A DNA stretch of 64,000 nt from Pseudomonas sp. LBUM920 (lineage in GTDB: Bacteria; Pseudomonadota; Gammaproteobacteria; Pseudomonadales; Pseudomonadaceae): positions 3,763,501 to 3,827,500 of the forward strand of contig NZ_CP027762.1 of assembly GCF_003852315.1 (NCBI RefSeq), written 5' to 3'. The position numbers and the translations under genes were made by a program. Under the pieces are notes generated by a model, which ran no database searches, was not told the DNA's origin, and saw nothing but the letters and a program-made list of their open reading frames with translations. Positions 31,701-41,770 of this stretch are shown here, piece by piece; position 1 is the stretch's first letter, and each line of letters begins with the position of its first letter.

Positions 31701-34700
31701 AGCGTCAGCGGGCCACCCAGGTTGATGGCATTGGCCAGTTGCAGGTCGGTGCTGGTATCCAGAGCGGCAGCGCCGCCAACGGTCAGCGCGCCGGTGCCGA
31801 GCGCTGCGTTGTTGCCCAGGACCAGTTGGCCGGCATTCAAGCCGGTGCCACCGCTGTAGGTGTTGGCGCCGTTGAGGGTCAGTGTCGCCGCGCCTTTTTT
31901 CAACAGGCTGCCGTTGCCGCTGAACCGACCGTTGAGCGTCAACGCACGGCTGCCACCAATGGCCAATGCGCCGTTGAGTACCGCAGCGTTGTCGAGCGTG
32001 ACGGCTGCGTTGCTGTCCAGCGTGGTGCCGTCAGCGGCCGTCAGCGTGCCCGTGCCCAGCGCGCTGTTGCTGCCCACCACCAGCGTGCCGCCATTGAGCG
32101 CGGTGCCGCCGGTGTAGGTGTTGCTGCCGTTGAGCACCAGGGTGCCGCTGTCGAGTTTGGCCAGGGTGCCCGCGCCAGCCAGGGTCACGCCCAGGGTGGC
32201 GGTGGCGTTCGGGTCGACCCGAATCGCGGTGTTGCCGGTGCCGCCGTTGACCAGATTGAGCACGCCCGCCGTGCCGGAGGCCAGGTTATAGCCGTCGGTG
32301 ACGAACTGCATGCCGGTAATCGTTTGCGTGCCATCCACGCTCACGTTACCCGCAGCGCCCTGGAACACTGCAAAACTGCTGCCCCAATTCTGGTTGAGCG
32401 TGCCATCGACATTGGTCCAGTTGGTGAGGCCGGTGCCCCAGGTACCGTTGCCGCCTTCGATGGCGCCATTGCCGATCAGGTTGCCGCCATCCCAGAATTG
32501 CACGGTGGTATTGGGCGCCGTCACCAACACGTTGACCTTGTTGCTGATGGCCGTCTGCACCTCTACGTCACCCGGGATCACACTGCCGGGCAGCGTGCCG
32601 AGGGTCAGGCCGTTATTGGTCAAGGCCCCGCCGTAATTGATGATGTTATAGACGCCGCTGCCGAAACCACCAACATCGGTGACGTTAAGGTTGCCGCCCA
32701 GGGTCAGGTCGCCGCCGACATTGAGCAGCCCATTACCGCCACCCACCACCGGAACGCCGAGTCCGACGTCCAGATTGGCGTTGCCGCCCAGCACCAACGA
32801 GCCCACCGACAAGGTGCTGCCGGTGTTCAGGCCGATGTGACCACCGTCGGCCACCGTCACGGCGCCCGCCAACGAGCCGGTGCCGGTCAGGGTCGCGCCG
32901 TTGTTGACCGCGACGGTGCCGCTGGCCAGCGAGCCGCTGACATTCAAGGTGCCGCCATTGACGTTGGCGGCGCCGCTGATGGCGTTTGCGCCGGTCAGGT
33001 TGAGCGCGCCGGTGCCGTTTTTATCCAGGTTACCGGCGCCGTTCAGCGCACCCGCGAAGGTGTTGTCCAGGTTGCTGCCGCCCACCGCCAGGGTAGTGCC
33101 GCCCGCCACCTGAACCGTGCCGTTGCCGGCCAGGCTGTTGAGGTTGGCATTGCCACCCAGGTTGAGACGGGTGCCCGCGCCAACGTTGACGCCCGACGTG
33201 TTACCCAGCGCTCCATTGCCCACGGTGGTCACACTGCCGCCCACCACCGTGAGCGGGCCGGTGAAGGTGTTGTTGGCGCTGAGCAGCAGGTCTGCAGCGC
33301 CGTTCTTGATCAGCGCCGCGTTGCCCGCCAGTACACCGGCCAGGGTCAGGTCATTGCTGCCGGCCACGCTGAGGTCGGCGTTGAGATTCACCGCGTTTGC
33401 CAGTACCAGCGGCGCACTGTTGTCCAGCGTGCCCGCGCCACTCACGGTCAGCGCGCCCGAGCCCAGGGCGGTGGCGGTGCCAACGGTCAGCGTACCGGCA
33501 TTGAGGGTGGTGCCGCCGCTGTAGGTGTTGGCGCCATTGAGTGTCAGGTTGGCGGTGCCGTTTTTGCTCAACGAACCGCTGCCATCCACCACGCCGTCAA
33601 GGCTCAGGCCATCGGTGCCGCCGACGGTCAGCGCAGCATTGAGCGTGGTGTTATTGGCCAGCGCCAGTGCAGTGCTGGTGTCTAGCGTTGCCGCACCGTT
33701 GACGGCCAGCGCGCCGCTGCCCAGTGCCGCGCCGTTGCCCAGGGTCAAGGTGCCTGCATTCAACTGCGTGCCACCGAGGTAGGCATTGTTGCCGTTGAGC
33801 GTCAGGTTGCCCGCGCCGGTTTTGGTCATGCCACCGGCACCGGTGACCAGGCCGTTGAGGGTCAGGTCGGCACTGCCGAGAATGCCCAGGTTGCCCGCCA
33901 GGTTCACCGCATTGGCCAGGGTCACGGCGGAACGGGTGTCGAGGGTGGTTCCGGCAGCGGCATTCAGGGCGCCGGCGCCCAACGCGGTGTCGGAAGCCAG
34001 AATCAGCCCGCCAGCATTCAGCGCGGTAGGCCCGGCATAGCTGTTGTTGCCACTCAAGGTCAGGCTGGCGATGCCATTTTTGATCAGGCTGCCGGTGCCC
34101 GCCACCGTGCCGGCCAGGGTCAGCGCATTGCTGCCGCCAACCGTCAGCGCGCCGTTGACAGTCACGTCGTTGGCCAGGCTGACCGCAGCGTTGCTGTCCA
34201 GGGTGGTGCCGTTGGCCGTGGTCAGCGCACCGGTACCCAGCGCGCTGTTATTGCCGACCACCAAGGTGCCGCCGTTGAGCACGGTGCCGCCGGTATAGGT
34301 GTTGGCGCCGTTGAGCACCAGGGTGCCCGCGTCCAGTTTGGCCAACGTGCCGCCACCGTTGAGCGTGACGCCCAGCGTCGCAGTGGCGTTAGGGTCAACA
34401 CGCACGGCCGTATTGCCGCCCGTGCCGTTGAACAAGGTCAAGGCCCCCGCCGCGCCGCCGACCAGGTTGTAGCCGTCGGTGACAAATTGCAGGCCGGTAA
34501 TTGCTTGAGCGCCGTCCACGGTGACGGTACCCGCCGCGCCCTGGAAGATCGCGAAGCTGTTGGGGCTCCAGGCAGTGTTGGCCAGGCCGTTGAGGCTGGT
34601 CCAGTGGGTGCCGCCGGCATTCCAGCTGCCGGTGCCGCCATCGACAGTGCCGTTCGGCAACAATTGGCTGCCATCCCAGAACTGCACGTTGGTGCTGCCA

Positions 34701-37700
34701 TTGACCAGCAAGTTGATCTGGTTGCCGATGCTGGTCTGCATATCCAGATCGCCCAGCGACACGTTCACCGGCACGCTGCCGAGTGCGAGGCCGTTGTTGG
34801 TCAGGCTACCGGTGTAGTTGATCAGGCGATAGAGACCGACGCCGAAGCCGCCGATATCGTGCACATTCAGCGTGCCGTCGAGGGTCAGGTTGCCGCCCAC
34901 ATTGATCAGTGCCGTGCCGCCGGTGGACGCCGCGCCCAGGCCCGCATCAAGGTTGGAGTTGCCATTGAGTACCAGCGAGCCGACGGTCAGGGCATTGCCC
35001 GAGTTCACCGCCAGATGGCCGCCATCGGCAATGTTCACGTTGCCCGCCAGGGTGCCGGTACCGCCCAGGGTGGCGCCGCTGGCGACGCCCACAGTGGCGC
35101 TGCCCAGCGAACCGTTGACGAGCAAGCTGCCGGCATTGACCTGGGTATCACCGGTCAGCGAGCTGATGCCGCCGAGGGTCAATGCACCGCTACCGATTTT
35201 AGTGAAGTTGCCCGCGCCGGTGAGCACGCCACCGAAGCTGCCATCCAGGTTGTTGCCGCCCACACTCAACGTGTTGCCGGTGCCGACCTGGGCCACGCCG
35301 TTGCCGCTCAGGGCGCCGAGGCTGGCCGAGCCGCCCAGGTTCAGTTGCGTGCCGCTGCCGAGGTTGACCCCGGCGCCTACGCCCAGCGCGCCATTGCCCA
35401 ACGTGGTCAGGCTGCCGGCTTGTACATCGAAGAGGCCGGAGAAGCTGTTGTTGCCGGCCAGATTCAGGTCGCCGGTGCCGGTCTTGATCAGGTTACCGCT
35501 GCCCGCCAGCACGCCGGTCAGGCCCAGATCGTTATTGAGAGCGCCCACCGTCAACGCGGCATTGACGTTGACCGCATTGGCCAGCACCAAAGGAGCAGCG
35601 GTGTTCAGGCTGGCTGCACCGCCGACGGTCAAGGCACCAGTGCCCAGGGCGGCTGCGGTGCCCAGGGTCAGGGTGCCTGCATTCAGGGTGGTGCCGCCTT
35701 GATAGGTATTCACGCCAGCGAGCGTCAGGTTGGTCGCGCCGTTCTTGACCAGCGCCCCGTTGCCGCTGAGCACACCGCCCAGGTTCAAGTCATTGCTGCC
35801 GGCCACCGTCAGCGCGGCGTTCAACGCCACGTTATTGGCCACGGCCAGCGCGGCGCTGTTGTCCAGGGTCGAGGCGCCGCCGACGCTCAGGTTACCCAGG
35901 CCCAGGGCGGTGCCCGTTCCCAGGGTCAGGGTACCCGCGTTCAGCGTCACGCCGCCGAGGTAGCCATTGGCACCACTGAGTATCAGGTTGGCCGCGCCGT
36001 TTTTGGTCAGGCTGCCTGCACCGTTGATGCTGCCCGCCAGTATCAGGTCGGCCGTTCCGCCGATGCCCAGGTTACCGGCAAGATTGATCGCGTTATTGGC
36101 CGTGACCGCAGTGCTGGCGTCCAGCGTCGTGCCGTTGGCCGCATTCAAGGTGGCGCTGCCCAACGCCGTGTTAGAGGCCAGGATCAGCCCACCCGCGTTC
36201 AAGGCCACCGGGCCGAGGAAGGTATTGGTGCCGCCCAATGTCAGGTTGGCCGTGCCGTTCTTGATCAAGCCGCCGACGCCGCTGACCGCACCATTGAGAC
36301 TCAGCGCATTGCTGCCGGCCACGCTCAGGTTGCCGTTCAGGAGCAGCGCATTGCCCAGGGTCACTGCGGCATTGCTGTCCAGAGTCGTGCCGCTCACCGT
36401 CGTCAACACACCGCTGCCCAGCGCGGTGTTGCTGCCAACCACCAGCGTGCCGCCGTTGAGCGTGGTGCCGCCGCTGTATGTGTTGGCGCCACTGAGGACC
36501 AGGGTGCCGGTGTCGAGTTTATTGAGCGTGCCGATGCCGTCGATGTTCACGCCGATGGTCGCGGTGGCGCCTGGGTCAACACGAATGGCAGTGTTGCCGG
36601 TGGTGCCGTTGACAGCCGTCAATTGCCCGCCGGCGCCGCTGACCAGGGTGTAGCCGTCGGTGGCGAACTGCATGCCCGTGAACAGTTGCTGCCCTTGCAC
36701 CGTGACGGTGCCCGCCGCGCCTTGGAACACCGCAAAGTCGCTGGCCCATGCCTGGTTGAGCGTGCCGTTGACGTTGGTCCAGTTGGTGCCGGCGCTGGTC
36801 CAGATACCGGTGCCGCCATCCACGGTACCGTTAGGAATGGTCTGGCTGCCGTCCCAAAAACGAATATTGGCGTTGGGCGCCGATACCAGCACATTGACCT
36901 GGTTGCCCACAGAGGTTTGCACCACCAGGTCACCCAGGCCAAATCCGACCGGTACGCTCGCCACATTCAGGCCCAGGTCGGTGAGCACGCCGGTGTAGTT
37001 GATCAAGCGATAGACGCCAACGCCGAAACCACCGGCATCCGTCACGTTCAGGTTGCCGGCGAGGGTCAGGTTGCCGCCCACATTCAGCAAGGATGTCGTC
37101 GACGGTGCGCCCAGGGCCACATCCAGATTGGCGCCTGCCCCCAATGCCAGCGCGCCGGCCGACAAGGTATTGCCGCTGCTCAGCGCCAGGTGCCCGCCTG
37201 TGTTGATGTTGACTGTGCCCAACAGCGAACCGGTGCCGGTCAGGGTGCCGCCGCTGTTGACATCGACCAGGTTGCTGCCCAACGAGCCGCTGAGGTTCAG
37301 GGTGCCCGCATTGATGGCGGTGTTGCCGGTGAGGCCGTTGATGCCGGTGAGGTTGAGGGTGCCGATGCCGACTTTGGTCAGGCCGCCGCCGCCACTGAGG
37401 TCGCCGTCAAAGGTGCTGGTGGTGTTGAGGCCGCCGACGCTCAGTGTGGTGCCTGTGCCGAGCTGCACCGAACCGCTGCCGGTCAACGCTGCAAGGCTGC
37501 TGTCCACGCCGAGGTTGAGTGCCGCCCCGGCGCTGATGTTGGCGCCGGAGGTGTTGCCCAGGGCACCGGCGCTGAGCGTGGTCACGCTGCCGGAGAGGAT
37601 ATTCACCGCACCGGTAAAGGTGTTGGTGCCACTCAATGTCAGGTCAGCCAGGCCATTTTTGATCAGGTTGCCGGCGCCGCTGACCACACCGTTCAGGTTG

Positions 37701-40700
37701 AGGTTGTTGTTACCGGCGACGGTCAGGTCGGCATTCAGCGCAATGGCATTGCCGATGCCGAAGGATGCACTGTTGTCCAGGGTCGCCGCGCCACCGACAG
37801 TCAACGCGCCGCTGCCCAGGCCATTAGCGTTACCCAAGGTCAAGGCCCCGGCATTGAGGGTGGTGCCGCCGCTGAAGGTGTTGATGCCATTCAAGGTCAG
37901 GTTGGCGGCACCGTTTTTGATCAAGGGGCCAGTGCCGCTGATCACGCCGCCCAGGGTCAGGCCATTGGTGCCGCCCACGCTCAGGCCGGCATTGAGGGCT
38001 ACGTTATTGCCCAGGTTGACAGCCGCGCTGCTGTCCAGGGTAGCGGCGCCGCCAACCGTCAAGTCGCCAAGCCCCAAGGCGGTGTTATTGCCGACCGTCA
38101 ACGTGCCGTTATTGAGCGTGGTGCCGCCCAGAAACCCATTGGCGCCATTGAGAATCAGGTTAGCCGCGCCATTCTTGACCAGGCTGCCTGCGCCATTGAC
38201 CAGCCCGGTCAGTGTCAGGTCGGCAGTGCCGCCGATACCCAACGCACCGGCAAGGTTGACCGCGTTGTTCAAGCTGGCTGCGGTACTGGCGTCCAGGCCG
38301 GTACCGGCGGCGGCATTCAGCGTACCGGCGCCGAGCGCGGTGTTGGCACCGACCACCAGCTTGCCGGCGTTGAGCGCCGTATCACCCAGGAATGTATTGG
38401 CACCGTTCAGGACCAGGTCGGCCGGGCCGTTTTTGATCAAGCCACCAATGCCCGCGACGACGCCATTGAGGGTCAGCGCGTTGCTGCCACCCACGGTCAC
38501 GGTGCCGCCCAGGTTTACGTTGTTGCTCAGGCTCACCGCAGCACCGGCGTCCAGCGTGGTGCCGCCCGTTGCGCTCAACGCGCCGGTGCCCAGCGCGGTG
38601 TTGGAACCAACAACCAACGAACCGGCGCTCAGTGCAGTGGGGCCGGTGTAGGTGTTGACACCGTTGAGGATGAGACTCGACGTGCCGGTTTTGACCAAAC
38701 CATTCGCGCCGCTGATGATGCCGTTCAAGGTCAGCGGGCTGACGCCGCCTGCCGTCAGGTTGGCGTTGAGGGTAATCGCGTTATTGAGGGCGAGCCCCGC
38801 GTTGCTGTTCAAGCTGGCTGCGCCGCCTACGGTCAGGGCACCGGTGCCCAGCGCGCTTGCGTTGCCCACTGTGAGCGTACCGCCGTTGAGCGTGGTGCCG
38901 CCCTGGAAGGTGTTCGCAGCATTGAGCACGACGCTGGAAACGCCGTTTTTGATCAGGCCCGAGGCGCCATCAATCACGCCGCTGAGGGTCAATGGGGTGG
39001 TGCCGGCCAGGGTCAGGTCGGCGCCCAGGTTGATGGCATTTGCCAGGTTGACACCCGCCGCGTTATCCAGCGTCGAAACACCGGCCACGCTCAGCGCGCC
39101 AGTGCCCAAGGCCAGGTCGTTACCGACGTTCAACGTGCCGCCATTGAGCGTGGTGCCGGCGAGGAAAGTGTTGGCGCCGCTGAGAATCAGCGCGGCCGTG
39201 CCATTCTTGGTCAGCCCGCCTGCGCCACTGAGGACGCCCGTCAGGCCAAGGGTATTGCTACCGGCAATGTTCAGGTTGCCAGTCAGGTTCAGGCCGTTGT
39301 TGAGGTTGATTGCACTGCTGGCATCCAGCGTGGTGTTGTCGGCGGTGGTCAGCGTGCCGCCTGTGCCCAATGCCGTGTTGTTGCCCAGCACCAGCGCACC
39401 GGCATTCAGGCTGGTGTTGCCGGTGAAGGTGTTGGCACCCGTGAGGCTTAATGCAGCGGCGCCGTTTTTGATCAGGCCCCCGTTGCCGGAGATGACGCCG
39501 CCAAGGCCCAGCGCCTGGGTGCCGCCAACCGTCAACGCGCCCGTCAGATTGACGGCGTTGCCGAGGGTGACAGCGGTGCTGGCGTCCAGCGAGGTGCCCG
39601 CTGCGGTATTCAGCGCGCCCGTGCCCAAGGCGGTGTTGGAACCCACCACCAGGCCACCGCCGTTAAGCGAGGTCAGCCCGCTGCGGGTGTTGTTGCCGGT
39701 CACGGTCAGCAGGCTTGCGCCGGTTTTGATCAAGCCACCGGCGCCGGACATCACGCCAGCGAGGGTCAGCGGGTTGGTGCCGGTCAGCGTCAGGTCGCCG
39801 GTCAGGGCCAGGTTATTGTTCAGTGTCGGCGCCCCGATGGCGTCCAGGTTGGCATTGCCCGTCACGCTCAAGGCGCCGCTGCCCAGGGCATTGCCACTGG
39901 TCAACACCAACGTGCCGGCGCCCAGGCTGGTGGTGCCGGTGTAGCCGCTGTTGTTGCCGCTGAGGGTCAGGCTGCCGGTGCCGGTTTTGCTGATGCCCGA
40001 CGCGCCGCTGATCGCGCCGGCCAGCGTCAGGGCGCCGGTGCCGGTGGCCGTCATGGCACCGTTGAGGGTGATCAGGTTGTTCAGGTTGATCGTGCCAGGC
40101 GCCGACAGTGACGTCGCGCCTGTGAACGTCACCGTGCCGGTACTGAAAGCCTGGTTATTGCCCAGTTGCACCGTGCCGCCGTTGAGCGTGGTGTTACCGA
40201 GGTAGGTGTTGATGCCGGTCAGGGACAGTTGGCCGCTGCCGACCTTGGTCAAACCCCCGGCGCCTGAGACCACGCCGGACAACGTCGTGGCGTTGGTACC
40301 CTGGACCGTCAGGCCGCCCGCGCCGAGCGACACCAGATTACTGACGTTCAAGCCCGCGTTGCTCGCCTGCAGGACCCCGCCGTTGGAGGTCAGCACGCCG
40401 CTGCCAAACGACGCATTGTTATTGAACTGCGCAACCCCGCCATTGAGCGTGGTACTGCCCGACACCAGCGGACCTTGCAGGGTCCAGGTGCCACTGTTGA
40501 TCGTCAGGTTGTTGAAGTTGACGTAATTGGCGCTCGACGCAGTGCCCACGCCCGTAGTACCGCCGCCGACGCCGACAGGGTTCTGCAGAATCAGTGAGTT
40601 GACGCCCCCCGCACCGCCATCGACCGTGCCCGTCGGGCCAAAGGTCAAATTGATCCCAGCCAGGCCGCCCAACCCCACACTGACCTGGACACCGTCGCCC

Positions 40701-41497
40701 ACGCTCACGCTGGAGCCGGTAACGGCAGTGAAGGTGTTGGCGCCGTTCGCCCCCATCGAGACGCCGCCCGTGATCGCACCGGCGTTGGTGAACGTGTTGC
40801 CCGCCGCAGAGGTTTCGAACGCCACCCGACCATTGATAACGCCGGTGCTGCTGTTGACCATGTTGACTTGGGAACCGCCGTATACCCCGACCACCGGCGT
40901 GTCGGCCAGCGTTATGCCGCCCACCGACAAACCGGTGGAGGTAATCGTGCCGTTGTTGGTGATGCTCGTGGTGCCGGTCGCTGCGTTGTTAACTGAAAGC
41001 GCCAGGCCGCCGAGGCTCGTGAGATTGAGCCCAAGCAACATCCCGGTGCCGCGCATGATGCCACTGGCATTGTTGAGTACGCTGACCGTACTCGACGCGC
41101 CAGTGCCGATGAAAGCGCCACCACTGAGTACCGACACGAGGCCCAGAAGTGCCGGGTCGAGGGTGCCCGAGTTGTTCAAGCTGATGTTGACGCCGGTGAG
41201 GTCCAGCACGTGGCCGCCCAGCGTCGCATTCATCTGCGCGCCCGCGTTGACGTTCACGGTCAAGCCGTTGGTGGCGCTGCTGAAGTTATTCAGAAACAGC
41301 GGCAGGCTCGGCACGCCCGTACAGGTCACGGTAGAACCTGCCGTTGAGCAGGTGGCTAATGCCTCAGGACTTGCCAGGCCAACCATCAACCCGACAATCC
41401 CGAGTCGAATGGCCATGTTCAGAGGGGCGATACGCGATACACCGGCAGCAGCAAGTCTTCTATCCACGCCCAACTCCTTCGTGGTCCAAGCTTTCAT
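28784..41497 (-). CDS. Giant autotransporter with autotransporter-associated beta-strand repeats (4237 aa)
   Basis: Type Va secreted adhesin-like protein. An extended signal peptide spans residues 1-48 (cleavage after EALA). The passenger has very many repeats of about 30 residues of the form GGLTKNGTGALTLSGANTY-x-GGTTLNGGTL, which should fold as one long beta-helix. Four F-W-[DN]-G anchors lie near nucleotides 36852, 34674, 32490 and 30930. Their spacing of 726, 728 and 520 codons shows larger tandem modules. A pertactin-like linker (FDSLSGEIHASTASAMLEDSRYI) leads to a beta-barrel of about 265 residues ending in the aromatic SFSLGF. Cysteines occur only near the two ends. The gene is uninterrupted and has its own terminator. 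Adhesion or biofilm function is inferred. Confidence 0.93.
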   Translation of the reverse strand: MKAWTTKELGVDRRLAAAGVSRIAPLNMAIRLGIVGLMVGLASPEALATCSTAGSTVTCTGVPSLPLFLNNFSSATNGLTVNVNAGAQMNATLGGHVLDLTGVNISLNNSGTLDPALLGLVSVLSGGAFIGTGASSTVSVLNNASGIMRGTGMLLGLNLTSLGGLALSVNNAATGTTSITNNGTITSTGLSVGGITLADTPVVGVYGGSQVNMVNSSTGVINGRVAFETSAAGNTFTNAGAITGGVSMGANGANTFTAVTGSSVSVGDGVQVSVGLGGLAGINLTFGPTGTVDGGAGGVNSLILQNPVGVGGGTTGVGTASSANYVNFNNLTINSGTWTLQGPLVSGSTTLNGGVAQFNNNASFGSGVLTSNGGVLQASNAGLNVSNLVSLGAGGLTVQGTNATTLSGVVSGAGGLTKVGSGQLSLTGINTYLGNTTLNGGTVQLGNNQAFSTGTVTFTGATSLSAPGTINLNNLITLNGAMTATGTGALTLAGAISGASGISKTGTGSLTLSGNNSGYTGTTSLGAGTLVLTSGNALGSGALSVTGNANLDAIGAPTLNNNLALTGDLTLTGTNPLTLAGVMSGAGGLIKTGASLLTVTGNNTRSGLTSLNGGGLVVGSNTALGTGALNTAAGTSLDASTAVTLGNAVNLTGALTVGGTQALGLGGVISGNGGLIKNGAAALSLTGANTFTGNTSLNAGALVLGNNTALGTGGTLTTADNTTLDASSAINLNNGLNLTGNLNIAGSNTLGLTGVLSGAGGLTKNGTAALILSGANTFLAGTTLNGGTLNVGNDLALGTGALSVAGVSTLDNAAGVNLANAINLGADLTLAGTTPLTLSGVIDGASGLIKNGVSSVVLNAANTFQGGTTLNGGTLTVGNASALGTGALTVGGAASLNSNAGLALNNAITLNANLTAGGVSPLTLNGIISGANGLVKTGTSSLILNGVNTYTGPTALSAGSLVVGSNTALGTGALSATGGTTLDAGAAVSLSNNVNLGGTVTVGGSNALTLNGVVAGIGGLIKNGPADLVLNGANTFLGDTALNAGKLVVGANTALGAGTLNAAAGTGLDASTAASLNNAVNLAGALGIGGTADLTLTGLVNGAGSLVKNGAANLILNGANGFLGGTTLNNGTLTVGNNTALGLGDLTVGGAATLDSSAAVNLGNNVALNAGLSVGGTNGLTLGGVISGTGPLIKNGAANLTLNGINTFSGGTTLNAGALTLGNANGLGSGALTVGGAATLDNSASFGIGNAIALNADLTVAGNNNLNLNGVVSGAGNLIKNGLADLTLSGTNTFTGAVNILSGSVTTLSAGALGNTSGANISAGAALNLGVDSSLAALTGSGSVQLGTGTTLSVGGLNTTSTFDGDLSGGGGLTKVGIGTLNLTGINGLTGNTAINAGTLNLSGSLGSNLVDVNSGGTLTGTGSLLGTVNINTGGHLALSSGNTLSAGALALGAGANLDVALGAPSTTSLLNVGGNLTLAGNLNVTDAGGFGVGVYRLINYTGVLTDLGLNVASVPVGFGLGDLVVQTSVGNQVNVLVSAPNANIRFWDGSQTIPNGTVDGGTGIWTSAGTNWTNVNGTLNQAWASDFAVFQGAAGTVTVQGQQLFTGMQFATDGYTLVSGAGGQLTAVNGTTGNTAIRVDPGATATIGVNIDGIGTLNKLDTGTLVLSGANTYSGGTTLNGGTLVVGSNTALGSGVLTTVSGTTLDSNAAVTLGNALLLNGNLSVAGSNALSLNGAVSGVGGLIKNGTANLTLGGTNTFLGPVALNAGGLILASNTALGSATLNAANGTTLDASTAVTANNAINLAGNLGIGGTADLILAGSINGAGSLTKNGAANLILSGANGYLGGVTLNAGTLTLGTGTALGLGNLSVGGASTLDNSAALAVANNVALNAALTVAGSNDLNLGGVLSGNGALVKNGATNLTLAGVNTYQGGTTLNAGTLTLGTAAALGTGALTVGGAASLNTAAPLVLANAVNVNAALTVGALNNDLGLTGVLAGSGNLIKTGTGDLNLAGNNSFSGLFDVQAGSLTTLGNGALGVGAGVNLGSGTQLNLGGSASLGALSGNGVAQVGTGNTLSVGGNNLDGSFGGVLTGAGNFTKIGSGALTLGGISSLTGDTQVNAGSLLVNGSLGSATVGVASGATLGGTGTLAGNVNIADGGHLAVNSGNALTVGSLVLNGNSNLDAGLGAASTGGTALINVGGNLTLDGTLNVHDIGGFGVGLYRLINYTGSLTNNGLALGSVPVNVSLGDLDMQTSIGNQINLLVNGSTNVQFWDGSQLLPNGTVDGGTGSWNAGGTHWTSLNGLANTAWSPNSFAIFQGAAGTVTVDGAQAITGLQFVTDGYNLVGGAAGALTLFNGTGGNTAVRVDPNATATLGVTLNGGGTLAKLDAGTLVLNGANTYTGGTVLNGGTLVVGNNSALGTGALTTANGTTLDSNAAVSLANDVTVNGALTVGGSNALTLAGTVAGTGSLIKNGIASLTLSGNNSYAGPTALNAGGLILASDTALGAGALNAAAGTTLDTRSAVTLANAVNLAGNLGILGSADLTLNGLVTGAGGMTKTGAGNLTLNGNNAYLGGTQLNAGTLTLGNGAALGSGALAVNGAATLDTSTALALANNTTLNAALTVGGTDGLSLDGVVDGSGSLSKNGTANLTLNGANTYSGGTTLNAGTLTVGTATALGSGALTVSGAGTLDNSAPLVLANAVNLNADLSVAGSNDLTLAGVLAGNAALIKNGAADLLLSANNTFTGPLTVVGGSVTTVGNGALGNTSGVNVGAGTRLNLGGNANLNSLAGNGTVQVAGGTTLAVGGSNLDNTFAGALNGAGNLDKNGTGALNLTGANAISGAANVNGGTLNVSGSLASGTVAVNNGATLTGTGSLAGAVTVADGGHIGLNTGSTLSVGSLVLGGNANLDVGLGVPVVGGGNGLLNVGGDLTLGGNLNVTDVGGFGSGVYNIINYGGALTNNGLTLGTLPGSVIPGDVEVQTAISNKVNVLVTAPNTTVQFWDGGNLIGNGAIEGGNGTWGTGLTNWTNVDGTLNQNWGSSFAVFQGAAGNVSVDGTQTITGMQFVTDGYNLASGTAGVLNLVNGGTGNTAIRVDPNATATLGVTLAGAGTLAKLDSGTLVLNGSNTYTGGTALNGGTLVVGSNSALGTGTLTAADGTTLDSNAAVTLDNAAVLNGALAIGGSRALTLNGRFSGNGSLLKKGAATLTLNGANTYSGGTGLNAGQLVLGNNAALGTGALTVGGAAALDTSTDLQLANAINLGGPLTLAGSHDLALNGAVSGTGSLVKNGTGALLLTGANTYSGGTTLNGGNTTGNTTSLQGAIVNNATLTFEQGADGTYTGNLTGAGVLNKTGTGALLLTGNNTFTGNTNVNAGSVLVNGTLNSAAVQVASGATLGGSGTLGGAVNMADGSVLKAGAATPLSVGSLALSSGTTLDFTLGAPGASTTAVNVAGNLTLDGTLNVTDAGGFGAGVYQLFRYGGSLTDNGLTLGTLPVGAGDLTLQTALANQLNLLVQTAPGQIQFWNGGTTNPDGTITGGSGTWGPGTNWTDPTGTQGQASNNQFAVFGGQGGTVTVVGNQGFTGLQFLDPGYTLTAGAGGTLSPTGTAVVRVNSGVTTEIAAPIVGGGAINKLDAGTLLLTGANTYTGGTTVSGGTLAGNTLSLQGRFLNNARMLFVQATNGTFKGTLTGTGSLTKQGAGALLLTGNQPFSGTVAVDQGVLQVGNAANPGTVFGGQVTVANGAGLTGNGSVGSLVNNGSVTPDGGKLTVAGNFTNASTGALNLVITPSVSGSLAVGGTANLGGTLNVINLAPYTGATTYTLLTAGAVNGTFSNTNLENLAFLSTSLDYSPTQVALAVSRNNVSYASVAATGNQRGVAAALDRGAAVGGAAVQNALLNTDAAGARAAFDSLSGEIHASTASAMLEDSRYIRDAVNERLRQPGCYREDDPRNSLAPSENRLSSAGCHGEMVGWMRVLGTWGHMGGDSNAAKLDRNLGGFLLGTDKQVDDAWRVGVAAGYTRSDLEAKRRSSSADVDSYHLMAYTAYQQEAFAARMGVAYSWHDIESKRDVAVAGEGQRLKADYKARSAQVFGEVGYTLTAGSVAVEPFAGLAYVNYDSDTLKEKGGSAALRGDADQDVTFSTLGVRVGQTITLGNGSKITPRGSIGWRHAFGDTKPDADLSFINGGGSFSTQGVPIAKDSAVLEAGLDYQISQNGKLGLGYSGQLSRNDKDHAMTVSFSLGF

Positions 41498-41770
41498 CCA
41501 TGAATGCGCAGAAGCCCAACGCTATTGACCCACACGCATCGAATTCGAAATACCTGACCGTGGTGACAACTGATCTAGTTTGTCGAAACGGTAGTAGACC
41601 TACAGAAAAGTCATTGAATTAAATGGTATTAATACTTTCGTAAGCGCCCGGTAAGAATGGGACTACAGCCAATATCCATTGCCTGTCGCGTCAAAAATAC
41701 AAGTTTCGAAATGTAAAAAAGCGCTCTAATGGCGCCCTGTTGATTTGTTTTAAAGATCCTGGAGTTCGCA

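Noticed and set aside
28817..39944. Very long plus-strand frames opposite the autotransporter (for example 1622 and 1654 codons at 28817-33685 and 34487-39451)
   Set aside because: They lie antisense to a coherent autotransporter. They persist only because the repeats avoid stop codons in the mirrored frame. Their translations are low-complexity and lack domains or initiation sites.
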